64,000 nucleotides of DNA, taken from positions 186,001 through 250,000 of the forward strand of contig DJWO01000009.1 in NCBI GenBank assembly GCA_002441005.1, in the 5' to 3' direction. Positions 26,804 to 34,918 of this stretch are shown piece by piece. The position numbers were made by a program, and so were the translations under genes. Position 1 is the first letter of the stretch. The number at the start of each line of letters is the position of its first letter. The DNA is from Candidatus Aminicenantes bacterium UBA6228. Its GTDB lineage: Bacteria; Acidobacteriota; Aminicenantia; Aminicenantales; Saccharicenantaceae. Under the pieces are notes generated by a model, which had not been told where the DNA came from, did not search any database, and saw nothing but the letters and a program-made list of their open reading frames with translations.

Positions 26804-27754
26804 TTATCTGGAGGCAGAGATCATCTTTTTAATCTCTTTGATCTTAGCCTGGGTGGCCTGCTGGCCAAGATTTACCACCCGTCTTATTTGAGTAAAATCA
26901 AAAGTATTGACTGGCGGATTAATATTAATGATCAGGTCGGCCTGGGGGAGCTGACTATCTGTCGAATCAGCCAGGACTATTTGAACCAGGCGGAAAAAGA
27001 CCGACAGGTTTGATTTAAGTTTAGCGGCTGACATCTTCCGCAGGGGGCGATGCACGTCTGGTACTAAAACTTTAGCCGCCTCAAGCTGCCGGGCGAGAGT
27101 GACAGGAACATTGTTAAGCAATCCGCCATCAACCAGAAGCGAACGGTCAAAACGGGCCGGGTCTATCAGCAGAGGATAGGCCAGACTCGCTCGCAAGGCC
27201 CGGTAAAGCGGACCAGAAGTAAAAGAGACTTCCCGGCCGCCAACCAGGTCGACTGCATTACAGCCAAAGCGAATTGACAGGTCTTCAATCTTTACCTGGC
27301 CAACCAGCTGACGAAGTGATTCTTCTGCCACATCAGCTTCCTGGCGACCAAAGCGCTTGACTAATTTTTTCTGATAAGCTTCAAAAATAAAATAATCAAC
27401 TAAATGTTCAGGAACAGGAAAGTTTCTCTTCTTTAATCTGGCCAGCTGGCTCGAACTCAGTTCCCGAGCAATAGTTTCAATCTCGCCTGGCAAATAACCA
27501 GCGGAAAATAACCCGCCGACCACCGCTCCCATCGAAGTCCCGGTTATAATTGGCGGGACAAGACCATTATCCAGCAAAGCCCTGAGCACACCGATATGAG
27601 CCAGGCCTCGCGCCCCGCCACCCATCAGAACCAGAGCCCAGTTTCCGGCTGATGATAATCGCCGGGAGCCTGAGGTCATCGTTGACTTGACTGATCTTGT
27701 TCGCCCGCCAGGCAGCTGGCTTTGTCCTTTTGTTTGGATTTTTTCCCAGTTCAT
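26804..27754 (-). CDS. Patatin-like phospholipase (RssA type)
   Basis: A 316-aa cytoplasmic or membrane-associated serine acyl hydrolase. The oxyanion loop GGGARG is at 45-50, nucleophile Ser74 in GTSMG, and the dyad Asp in DGGLLNNVP. The C-terminal third is helical and ends in an amphipathic basic stretch. The family cleaves phospholipids or lysophospholipids. The next gene on the same strand is an acyl-ACP thioesterase 126 bp upstream, so both could feed a free fatty acid pool (inference). The N-terminal 35 residues are low-complexity and the start could be further in. Confidence 0.9.
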   Translation of the reverse strand: MNWEKIQTKGQSQLPGGRTRSVKSTMTSGSRRLSSAGNWALVLMGGGARGLAHIGVLRALLDNGLVPPIITGTSMGAVVGGLFSAGYLPGEIETIARELSSSQLARLKKRNFPVPEHLVDYFIFEAYQKKLVKRFGRQEADVAEESLRQLVGQVKIEDLSIRFGCNAVDLVGGREVSFTSGPLYRALRASLAYPLLIDPARFDRSLLVDGGLLNNVPVTLARQLEAAKVLVPDVHRPLRKMSAAKLKSNLSVFFRLVQIVLADSTDSQLPQADLIININPPVNTFDFTQIRRVVNLGQQATQAKIKEIKKMISASR

Positions 27755-27879
27755 TATTTTTTATCCTGCCGGCTGGTCGAGTTATCCTCCCTGACTATAA
27801 TTAGCCCTTGAACGAATAACCAGATCAGCCAGCCTATCACCTTCTCCTAACCGGGCGGCCCAATCAGAGCTGTTTATTG

Positions 27880-28623
27880 CTATTTCCAGTCTGATTGTAA
27901 TCTGGCCACCTCTTTACCTGTGGACAAATTGTAAATCTGCTGAAGCCAGGGTTCAGTTTCAGTTTGAGGTTTTTGAGTAATGACTTCAAGACTATCGCCA
28001 TAAAAGACTTCTGCCCTATAGTTGATCTGGACCTCGACCGGCCGGTGCGAAAAAAGTACTTCCGGCGGCATGCCTTCCACTGCCCAGCGGGAATAAGCCA
28101 CGTTATTTACATGGCGGTTAAAATCCAGATCTTCAAATAGAGCTTTAAATTCACTCTTAAAATCAAGACGGTCAACAATGGGCAGCACCGGAAAGTCATC
28201 CTCTAAGATCCTTTTATTTAGAATCAGCTCATCAGGAAAAAGGCCGTTAACTTTTACCGGACGGCGATCCTTTAAATCAATGATCATCCAGGAACTGGTG
28301 GCAGCCAGAATTCTTTTTTGCTGGCTATCGGACATTTCAAATTCCCGGAGAGCATAAAAACTGCGCAGGCCAGAAGCCCAGGTTTTTACCGTGATTTTTT
28401 CACCTATCTCAGGATAACGGCTGATCTGAAGATGATAGCGGGAAATAACCCAGGTGACACCTTTCTCCTGAAGATCAAAAACCGAACATTTTTCCTGGAT
28501 GGAGTGGAGCCGGGCTGCGTCTTGAAGGTAATTCATCAAAGCCGATAGGTGCGCCCGATTTTGATAATCGACATTAAAACTCATAATTTCATAATCTGTC
28601 TGGTACTCATGCTGCCTGTCCAT
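27880..28623 (-). CDS. Acyl-ACP thioesterase
   Basis: Hydrolyses acyl-acyl carrier protein to free fatty acid, a FatA/FatB-type bacterial thioesterase of 247 aa with a double hotdog fold. The first hotdog spans about 1-130 (TWASGLRSFYALREFEM) and the second about 150-247, with FEDLDFNRHVNNVAYSRW carrying the conserved Asn/His segment around the catalytic site. GAGGACTG precedes ATG 28623. In bacteria these enzymes supply fatty acids for phospholipid remodelling or exchange. The RAYT unit starts 65 bp upstream. Confidence 0.9.
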   Translation of the reverse strand: MDRQHEYQTDYEIMSFNVDYQNRAHLSALMNYLQDAARLHSIQEKCSVFDLQEKGVTWVISRYHLQISRYPEIGEKITVKTWASGLRSFYALREFEMSDSQQKRILAATSSWMIIDLKDRRPVKVNGLFPDELILNKRILEDDFPVLPIVDRLDFKSEFKALFEDLDFNRHVNNVAYSRWAVEGMPPEVLFSHRPVEVQINYRAEVFYGDSLEVITQKPQTETEPWLQQIYNLSTGKEVARLQSDWK

Positions 28624-28669
28624 TTTCAGTCCTCAAACTTGATTTTAAGTTTCTATTCTATAACAAAGA

Positions 28670-28685
28670 GTAGCCGTCAGGCTAC
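28670..28685. repeat. Short hairpin beside the left transposase end
   Basis: GTAGCC-GTCA-GGCTAC, a perfect 6-bp stem, 3 bp outside the left repeat. It begins with GTAG, the tetranucleotide that precedes classical REP stem-loops, so it could be part of the recognition site; chance is possible. Confidence 0.35.
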
Positions 28686-28688
28686 CCA

Positions 28689-28706
28689 AATGGGGTCGGG
28701 CCAGCG
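28689..28706 (-). repeat. RAYT-type repeat, copy 2 (left end)
   Basis: AATGGGGTCGGGCCAGCG, the only copy oriented with AATGGGG first on the plus strand. Its AT-rich flank (revcomp TATTTGATTATAAAGGAAAT) resembles that of copy 4. Confidence 0.85.
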
Positions 28707-28913
28707 CATTTCCTTTATAATCAAATACTTAGCATTTTAACTAAAAATGACCGATAGTATTTGAAAGGTGAATTGCCGCTGTTAATGCCTAACGATTGAT
28801 GTCAGCTGAAACCGGGCTTCTGATATTTTTCCCTAGGTCTACGATGGTTTTAAAGATTAGGTCGGTAAGGTGACAACAACTTTTTTGACTGGTGGCCTCT
28901 GTGGCCAATGGCC

Positions 28914-29699
28914 TTAGCCATACCTGGTCAGACTATCCCTTAAAACAAATACATCCTTCTCATCAACAATATGGCGTTTTATGGTTTTTATACCTGATTT
29001 TATTTTAAAAGTTTCCACAAATTGATAATCTCCAACGGCCAGGCTGGAAGTCCATTTTTCATCCCTGGTTAAAGCTTTCCCCTTTCGGTCCAAAGTGTCG
29101 TCGACATACTGCCGGTAGGCATCACTTAAATTGTCGAAGGCAACACCTATGGCTGCCGCCAGTCTTTCACGATTGATCACTTTAAGGGTTTTGTTCCGCC
29201 TGACAATTTCCTGGAAGCCACAGTAAGGATAATCTTCTGGATGACCAACCACTCCGGCTCTAACCATGTTCAAATCTATATAAACCGTGCAGTTCAAAAG
29301 ATGATAGCCGGACTCTATGGCTGTAGCATGATATCTGTCTTGCCATAGGGGCCCGACTCTTTTTTGCCCGACATTATATTCCTGAGCAACCCGCCCGAGT
29401 ATCAATCTCATCGCCTGTGGAATAGCATGAGCCGTTCTACCTGGCTTATCAAAACCGCCAGAACAGGCCGTCTCCTCATCTAACAAGAGAAGATGAATAT
29501 GATTCGAAGTTATCGCATAATTAAGAACGTAAATCTTATACCTCTCGATGGCTTCTGACATCCAGCGTACTACCCTTTGCTTATAGTGGTCATCATTTAG
29601 GAGAAATTCCTTGTTCACACAGCGGTTCGTAATGTGCCAGATATAACCTGGAAGAAAAAATCGTTTGGCCCGGGGCAAGACTTTCTCCTCCTCGTCCAT
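28914..29699 (-). CDS. REP-associated tyrosine transposase (Y1, IS200-like)
   Basis: A 261-aa HUH single-strand nuclease. The HUH motif is His67-Ile-His69 in TSNHIHLLLL. The single catalytic Tyr is most likely Tyr140 in CTVYIDLNMVRAGVV, equivalent to Tyr115 of E. coli TnpA-REP by motif position. PLWQDRYHA (about 117-125) is a typical conserved block. A C-terminal extension of about 100 residues is less conserved. Such proteins cut and rejoin REP-type repeats and are usually single-copy. The gene lies inside perfect inverted repeats, with five GATAAA words just upstream of its start. Start ATG 29699 has GGAGGAG... only inside the gene, so translation initiation is weak or start uncertain. Confidence 0.9.
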   Translation of the reverse strand: MDEEEKVLPRAKRFFLPGYIWHITNRCVNKEFLLNDDHYKQRVVRWMSEAIERYKIYVLNYAITSNHIHLLLLDEETACSGGFDKPGRTAHAIPQAMRLILGRVAQEYNVGQKRVGPLWQDRYHATAIESGYHLLNCTVYIDLNMVRAGVVGHPEDYPYCGFQEIVRRNKTLKVINRERLAAAIGVAFDNLSDAYRQYVDDTLDRKGKALTRDEKWTSSLAVGDYQFVETFKIKSGIKTIKRHIVDEKDVFVLRDSLTRYG

Positions 29700-29754
29700 T
29701 TATCATCACTAATATTTGTTATGGCTAATTTTTCTAGTCTTTGGAGTTCTAATT

Positions 29755-29794
29755 GATAAATTTGATAAATTGATAAAAAGCCATAATCGATAAA
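29755..29794 (+). repeat. GATAAA word cluster upstream of the transposase
   Basis: GATAAA at 29755, 29764, 29772 and 29789, with a fifth at 29844. The first three are spaced 8-9 bp within near-tandem TTGATAAAT units. The cluster sits between the transposase start and its right-end repeat and could be a binding array or simple AT-rich decay. Confidence 0.35.
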
Positions 29795-29960
29795 ATGATA
29801 GACGGAGAAAAAGTAGTGTTTATCTCACTTCAAGGCCCTAAATGATAAATCATCACTCGGGTCGGACAAAGAAACCTAATTTGAATGGAGATATCGTAAG
29901 CTGATCAGACCGATCAAAACTTTTCTGGTTAAAGGCAAGATATTGATATAAAATAAGATC

Positions 29961-29978
29961 CGCTGGCCCGACCCCATT
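29961..29978 (+). repeat. RAYT-type repeat, copy 3 (right end)
   Basis: CGCTGGCCCGACCCCATT preceded by TATTGATATAAAATAAGATC. It ends 21 bp before ATG 30000, so it forms part of the upstream leader of the next gene. Confidence 0.88.
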
Positions 29979-29999
29979 GTAAAAGGAAGGAGAGGAGGG

Positions 30000-32000
30000 A
30001 TGGAGCCAAAAACCAGACCTCGAGGAATTACGATTTGCGGCCTGATAATTCTAATCAGCCTGCTGCTTGTCCTGGTCTCAGCCGCTGTTAAGCCATCGCC
30101 ACTCGGCGCCAGCCACCGGGACATCATCGGCCTGAAGATTTATCAGGAGCCAGATAAGAGTGCTCAGGCTTTTGACAGCTGGAAAAAACTTGGCATTAAC
30201 ACTCTGTTTGTCGGCCCCGAACTGGCCCTAAAAAGCGATTGGTTAAAACTCTGCCGTCAGGCCGGCTTTAAAATATTTCTCATCATTCCGGTCTTTCATA
30301 ACCCGGAAAAATTGAAAAGCAGGCCCGAGATAGCGGCCATCACCGGAGAGGGACGGCCGGCTAAAGATGACTGGCTGGAGTTTGTCTGCCCTGGCAACCA
30401 GATCTATCGCCAGGAACTAATCGAGTCGGTAAAAATGATGGTCTCGGAATTGAAGCCAGACGGCCTGAGTCTTGATTTTATCCGTCATTTCGTTTTCTGG
30501 GAAAAGGTCTATCCAGAGTCAGCTCCAGATCTCCTCAAAACCACCTGCTTCTGTTCCGAGTGTTTAAAAACTTTTCAGAAAGAAACGGGCATTGTCATCC
30601 CACCGGCTATCAAAGGTTATCCCGATATTCCGCGCTGGCTACTGGCCAATCACCGGGATGAATGGATGGCCTGGAGAAGCCGGCAGATTACTTCCATGGT
30701 TGAAGACCTTTCCAGAGCAGCCCGGCAGATCGACCATTTCATCCTGCTCAACCTTCATCTGGTTCCCTGGAGAGAAGATGATTTTAACCGAGGACGGATC
30801 TCTGTCGCTGGCCAGGATTTAAAGAGCCTGTCAAGATACGTGGATTATCTTTCACCCATGACTTATGCTCCCATGTTAAAAAGGCCGCCCGAGTGGATCA
30901 GTTCAGTCGTAGCTGATATTCAATCATCGGCTCCTAATCCGGTCCTGCCCGGTGTCCAGGTCAAGGAAGCTTATCTGCCAGAGGAGCTCAGTCTGGAAGA
31001 GTTTGAGGCGGATCTTCAGGCTGCTCTGAAACATCCAGCAGCTGGCGTCATTTTCTGGAACTGGGAAAGTTTAGCGGGCTCAAAAGAAAAGCAGGAAGTT
31101 ATTCAACAGCAGGTGGCTGAATTCATCCACCATCAGGAAGTACAGCAAAAGAAAAGACTTGAGAAAAACAGCGTGGTGCGAGCTGGTTTGCGAGCTTCAC
31201 CTTACGGACCCAAGCCCGTTTTTCCGGGAGTCAGTTACTGGTTGAATTCAGCCGGGGATATGTGCCGCCGCTTTCCGGGCAGCCGTCCGGCTCTTATCTG
31301 GCTGGTTAGCACCATGGACAGAGTCAAAAAAGTCCCTGGCCAGGAGCTTTATGCTACCAGGACCAAACTGACTTTTCCCCGGCCGAAGAATTTCAGGCCC
31401 CAGGATGAAAATATCGCTTTTGCTGCTGAAGATGCTAATGAATCTTACCTGCGGGCGTTTGATCAGGCTGGTTACCAGGTCTGGCTCCAGGTTGAGCCGG
31501 CTATGGCTGATATTCCGACTTTAATCGATCTGGTCATGGAACGCTATCACCACCATCCCTGTGTCATAGGCTTTGGGGTGGATGTCGAATGGCATCGCTG
31601 GAGTGAAAAAGACAATGAAGGAGTGGCGGTAACGGATGACCAGGCCCGGGCCTGGCTTCAGCATCTGCGCCGCTGGAATCCTTCCTATCTCCTTTTCCTC
31701 AAGCACTGGGAACAAGCCAAGCTGCCGCCGGCTTACAGGGACGGCCTGGTCTTTATCGATGACAGCCAGATTTTTGAATCTATGGATCAAATCAGCCTGG
31801 AATTTGCTCGCTGGGCCAGGTGGTTTTATCCTGCTCCGGTTGGCTTTCAGTTTGGCTATCCGTCTGATCGCCGCTGGTGGGAAAAACTGGCCGACCCGCC
31901 GGCTGAAATCGGGCGGGAAATTATCCTGACCGCTCCCAATGTGACTGACCTCTACTGGGTAGATTTCACTGTTAAAGACATCTGGCCTGAAACAGAATAA
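30000..32000 (+). CDS. Exported two-domain putative glycoside hydrolase
   Basis: A 666-aa protein with N-terminal membrane/signal segment (about 10-30). The first part (about 40-370) looks like a TIM-barrel glycoside-hydrolase-like domain: DGLSLDFIRHFVFW, YVDYLSPMTYAPML and GVIFWNWESL resemble strand ends of GH10/GHL10-type barrels, with a CFCSEC motif between. The second part (about 400-666) has its own acidic motifs (VIGFGVDVEWHRW, VFIDDSQIF, YWVDFT) and looks like another barrel, with no family I can name. GGAAGGAGAGGAGG gives a strong ribosome-binding site right behind repeat copy 3. Substrate unknown; fusion of two enzyme-like domains is unusual. Confidence 0.65.
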   Translation: MEPKTRPRGITICGLIILISLLLVLVSAAVKPSPLGASHRDIIGLKIYQEPDKSAQAFDSWKKLGINTLFVGPELALKSDWLKLCRQAGFKIFLIIPVFHNPEKLKSRPEIAAITGEGRPAKDDWLEFVCPGNQIYRQELIESVKMMVSELKPDGLSLDFIRHFVFWEKVYPESAPDLLKTTCFCSECLKTFQKETGIVIPPAIKGYPDIPRWLLANHRDEWMAWRSRQITSMVEDLSRAARQIDHFILLNLHLVPWREDDFNRGRISVAGQDLKSLSRYVDYLSPMTYAPMLKRPPEWISSVVADIQSSAPNPVLPGVQVKEAYLPEELSLEEFEADLQAALKHPAAGVIFWNWESLAGSKEKQEVIQQQVAEFIHHQEVQQKKRLEKNSVVRAGLRASPYGPKPVFPGVSYWLNSAGDMCRRFPGSRPALIWLVSTMDRVKKVPGQELYATRTKLTFPRPKNFRPQDENIAFAAEDANESYLRAFDQAGYQVWLQVEPAMADIPTLIDLVMERYHHHPCVIGFGVDVEWHRWSEKDNEGVAVTDDQARAWLQHLRRWNPSYLLFLKHWEQAKLPPAYRDGLVFIDDSQIFESMDQISLEFARWARWFYPAPVGFQFGYPSDRRWWEKLADPPAEIGREIILTAPNVTDLYWVDFTVKDIWPETE

Positions 32001-32314
32001 CAGTGACCAGCTTCATTGACCAGCCTGGAAAAGGATGGGCCTGATTGGTACTGTCAAGGCAACCCGGCGCCGACCAGAATTTAAAATAAGCGGCTACGGT
32101 GGCGAAGTCAGCTTATACATTTTTTCTGTTTCAATTTAACCGGCCAGTGAAAACATTAATAGTCTTTGATGATAGAATAATAAAGAATTAAAATTTTATC
32201 GTTTATCTTGGTGGATTTTGGCTGGCTGATTGGATAACCAGGACAAGAGAAAAGCTGAACATAAGACACGTAAAATATTACAGCCAGAGAGAAGAACAAA
32301 GAAGAGGAGGGATA
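32001..32314. other. Intergenic, nothing identified
   Basis: 314 bp between two plus-strand genes. AT-rich from about 32110; no hairpin or coding frame was recognised. A promoter for the nitroreductase gene is expected here but no clear boxes were found. Confidence 0.5.
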
Positions 32315-32830
32315 ATGGAATTTAGCGAGGTTTTAAAACAGCGCTACAGCGTTCGTGCCTACCGGCCCGACCCCATTCCGGAGGATAAATTGAACCGGAT
32401 ACTGGAAGTAGCCCGGCTGGCACCGACAGCTTCTAACTTGCAGCCTTTTAAGATCATCGTGATCTCGACCAGAGGCAGGGAGGCAGAACTTAAACGAATT
32501 TACCCGCGGGATTGGTTTGTTCAGGCCCCACTCGTTATCTGTCTGGTAGCCGTTCCGGCCAGAGCCTGGAAGCGAAGAGATGGTAAAAATTATGCCGAAG
32601 TTGATGCGACCATCGCCATGGATCACCTCATTTTGGCCGCGACCAATGAGGGGCTTGGGACCTGCTGGATCGGAGCCTTTGATCCGCTGGCTGCCAGAGA
32701 AATTCTGGGTCTACCTGAAGATACCGAGCCCATTGCCTTCACTCCTCTTGGCTATCCAGCCGATAGCCCTCGTCCCAAAAAGAGAAAAAGCCTGAAGGAG
32801 CTGGTCTCCTATGAGGGCTGGTCAGATTGA
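32315..32830 (+). CDS. Nitroreductase-family FMN oxidoreductase
   Basis: A 171-aa short member of the nitroreductase superfamily. N-terminal RYSVRAYRPDPIPED and LAPTASNLQPFKI are the FMN-phosphate binding motifs; AMDHLILAATNEGLGTCWIGAF and IAFTPLGYPAD are the downstream FMN-binding blocks. AGAGGAGGGATA precedes ATG 32315. Family members reduce nitro groups, flavins or quinones with NAD(P)H; the physiological substrate cannot be read from sequence. A 14-bp stretch at 32364-32377 matches the RAYT repeat core but encodes conserved residues. Confidence 0.9.
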   Translation: MEFSEVLKQRYSVRAYRPDPIPEDKLNRILEVARLAPTASNLQPFKIIVISTRGREAELKRIYPRDWFVQAPLVICLVAVPARAWKRRDGKNYAEVDATIAMDHLILAATNEGLGTCWIGAFDPLAAREILGLPEDTEPIAFTPLGYPADSPRPKKRKSLKELVSYEGWSD

Positions 32831-33015
32831 GCCGGGGTTTACGTCTCCACGATCTATTTTAAATTGAATTGTATATTGGCTAATGCCGCCTCCAGGCGGT
32901 GCGGCAGCTTTGAGATATTTGGGTCGCCAACCGGATTTAATCTGTAAGCCGGCCCTGATCAATTAAATATAGTCTGGATGACGGACCAGGCTAACTATTT
33001 GATTATAAAGAAAAT

Positions 33016-33034
33016 CGGCTGGCCCGACCCCATT
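33016..33034 (+). repeat. RAYT-type repeat, copy 4
   Basis: CGGCTGGCCCGACCCCATT after GATTATAAAGAAAAT, between the convergent nitroreductase and CPBP genes. Its terminal T pairs with the last A of the CPBP stop codon on the minus strand, the same junction as copy 1. Confidence 0.85.
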
Positions 33035-33681
33035 TAAAAAGGCAGGAAGAGAAAGACGGCCAGATCAAAGAGAACGTGGCTAATAATGTTGGCCAGGATT
33101 GATTTAAATTTTAAATACTGGTAGCCCCAGACCAGTCCGCAAACCAGAGCGGCCAGGACCAGGACTGGATTTCTGGAGGTGAGATGGACCGCCGTATATA
33201 AGCCAGCCGCCAGCCATAAACCAGGCCAGCCCCCTAAGCGCGAAGACCAGTGCCGCTGTAAAAAACCCCGCCACCAGAGTTCTTCTCCAGGGCCTATAAT
33301 TAGAGCCAGGAAAATTCCTATTCGCCACTGACTCTGGCCGGATTTCAGAGCATAGATGCTGGCCACCTGGCCAGAGCTTCCCATCATGAGTTTGAGCATT
33401 AACAGATCACCCGCATAAAACAAGGCATATAAAAAAACAGCTGAAGCCAGACCGAAAGCAACTTTTTTCCATCCCAGAGTGATAGCATCGCCAGCTATCA
33501 ACTGGCTAAAACCAGGATCAAGCCTTAAAGCCAGCATTAAAAAAATCAGTAAAACCGCAGAAAATAGCGACCAGAAATCGATAATTGCCGGCCCCCAGCC
33601 TGAGAAAACAAGCGGGAAGACAACGGCGGAGAGGATAGTCAACCAGTAGAGCTGACTTTGGGTCATAAGCTTCTTTTCCAT
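33034..33681 (-). CDS. CPBP-family intramembrane metalloprotease
   Basis: A 215-aa integral membrane protein with about seven hydrophobic segments. The CPBP/Rce1-type active-site motifs are present: Glu133-Glu134 with Arg138 (GPGEELWWRGF), His166 (YTAVHLT) and His202 (IISHVLFDL). It likely cleaves prenylated or membrane peptides, or has a bacteriocin-immunity-like role; substrate unknown. The start at ATG 33681 has only a weak AAGAAGAC upstream; ATG 33666 is an alternative. RAYT repeat copy 4 touches its stop. Confidence 0.87.
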   Translation of the reverse strand: MEKKLMTQSQLYWLTILSAVVFPLVFSGWGPAIIDFWSLFSAVLLIFLMLALRLDPGFSQLIAGDAITLGWKKVAFGLASAVFLYALFYAGDLLMLKLMMGSSGQVASIYALKSGQSQWRIGIFLALIIGPGEELWWRGFLQRHWSSRLGGWPGLWLAAGLYTAVHLTSRNPVLVLAALVCGLVWGYQYLKFKSILANIISHVLFDLAVFLFLPF

Positions 33682-33845
33682 TCCAGTCAGTCTTCTTGAT
33701 CAGCGTTTCTGGCTTCAAATGACAATAACACGGTTATTTTCCGTCATCAGCGGCTTTTATGCAATTATAAAATTGCTTCCCGGAACGACTATGGTGAAAG
33801 ATTTTATTTGGTCTGCTCTTCGGACTGAATCAGCTCTTTCTATTT

Positions 33846-34811
33846 CTATTTTTTTAAAAATTCAATCAGATAATCAAGCCAGAGGCCACCAATGGTCAGC
33901 AAGCCAAAAGTCAGGCTATAACGGGCGGTTGCTCCGTCGAGGTTGAGGCAATCAGCCAGTCCAGCCGCCTGTCTCTGGCTTGGGCCGGTACTGCTGCCCG
34001 CTATCTTCCAGAGCCACCAGGCCTGCGGCCAGCAGAGAATAACAATCAAAACAGAGAGAGGCAAGGACGGGAAATCAAGGCCAAAAAGGCGGGGGGCAAG
34101 GATAAAGGCCGCCAGAAGAACCATTGAACCAAAAAGCAGCAGACCATAATACCGACGTGAGCCCCGGCCACCAAGGTTATTAGCCACAGTTAATATTTCT
34201 TCTTCCTGGTCAGTCAGGATATCACGCCAGTTATTGGCATGAAGTATGGCCACAATAAGCAGGCCTTGTGGAATCGCCCAGATGACAGGCAGCCAGGAAA
34301 ATTGACCGGTTTGAACCACCCAACCACCAAACGACCCAAGCAAACCGAAGTCAATAAAAACGGCCACATCGCCCAGGGCCTCTTTCTTAAGCCACGGATA
34401 GGCTACACCCAGACCGACACCAAGGAGACCCGTGTATAAAACAAGTTTTCCACAGAGATAAACCAGAACAAGGCCGAGAGCTGAGCCGACGATAAAGAAG
34501 ACAATAGAGCCTCTAAAGACCTGTCCAAGTGTCAGTAAGCCACGGGCTATGGCTCCACTGGCTGGCGTCATCTCCCGGTCAAGACCCCGCCGCCAGTCCA
34601 CCACATCCGACAGCATATTAGCCGCCATGTGCAGGAAAATCATGGCCAGCAGTGATAACAGAAGCAAGCCTATGTGAAGTTTTACCCAGCCAACAGTAGC
34701 AGCCAGAGATGAACCAAAAATTACCGGAATGACCGAGGCCGGTAGAGACCAGGGGCGGCCAGCGATCAGCCATTTTTTTAACCACTCTGTTTTTTCTGTT
34801 TCAGTTTCCAT
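33846..34811 (-). CDS. UbiA-family prenyltransferase (MenA-like)
   Basis: A 321-aa polytopic membrane enzyme with eight to nine transmembrane helices. The two Asp-rich motifs are NMLSDVVDWRRGLDR and NNWRDILTD, as in 1,4-dihydroxy-2-naphthoate polyprenyltransferases, which attach a polyprenyl chain during menaquinone synthesis. No other men gene is in the window, so a MenA role is an inference from the motif pattern. It follows the PBP1C gene by 107 bp on the same strand. Confidence 0.85.
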   Translation of the reverse strand: METETEKTEWLKKWLIAGRPWSLPASVIPVIFGSSLAATVGWVKLHIGLLLLSLLAMIFLHMAANMLSDVVDWRRGLDREMTPASGAIARGLLTLGQVFRGSIVFFIVGSALGLVLVYLCGKLVLYTGLLGVGLGVAYPWLKKEALGDVAVFIDFGLLGSFGGWVVQTGQFSWLPVIWAIPQGLLIVAILHANNWRDILTDQEEEILTVANNLGGRGSRRYYGLLLFGSMVLLAAFILAPRLFGLDFPSLPLSVLIVILCWPQAWWLWKIAGSSTGPSQRQAAGLADCLNLDGATARYSLTFGLLTIGGLWLDYLIEFLKK

Positions 34812-34918
34812 TTAGATCAGCCAGAACCAACCTTCTTCTGGACTTAAATTCTTATTCCGGGATTTTAACAGATTTATGAAATAATTACAGCTTGAAAACG
34901 GATCAACTTGTTATTATT

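Larger units (their letters stand above)
28689..29978. mobile_element. RAYT transposase unit bounded by 18-bp inverted repeats
   Basis: Left end AATGGGGTCGGGCCAGCG (28689-28706) and right end CGCTGGCCCGACCCCATT (29961-29978) are perfect inverted copies bounding the Y1 transposase gene, 1290 bp in all. Four more copies of the end sequence are dispersed in the window. The layout matches a 'REPtron': a domesticated IS200-like transposase with its repeats. No target-site duplication was recognised. Confidence 0.75.

Noticed and set aside
32364..32377. A 14-bp exact match to the RAYT repeat core inside the nitroreductase gene
   Set aside because: The bases encode RPDPIP, a conserved nitroreductase motif, and the AT-rich flank of the real copies is absent; most likely chance.
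32886..32899. CCGCC-TCCA-GGCGG hairpin after the nitroreductase gene as a terminator
   Set aside because: Only 5 bp of stem and no T-tract; too weak to list as a feature.
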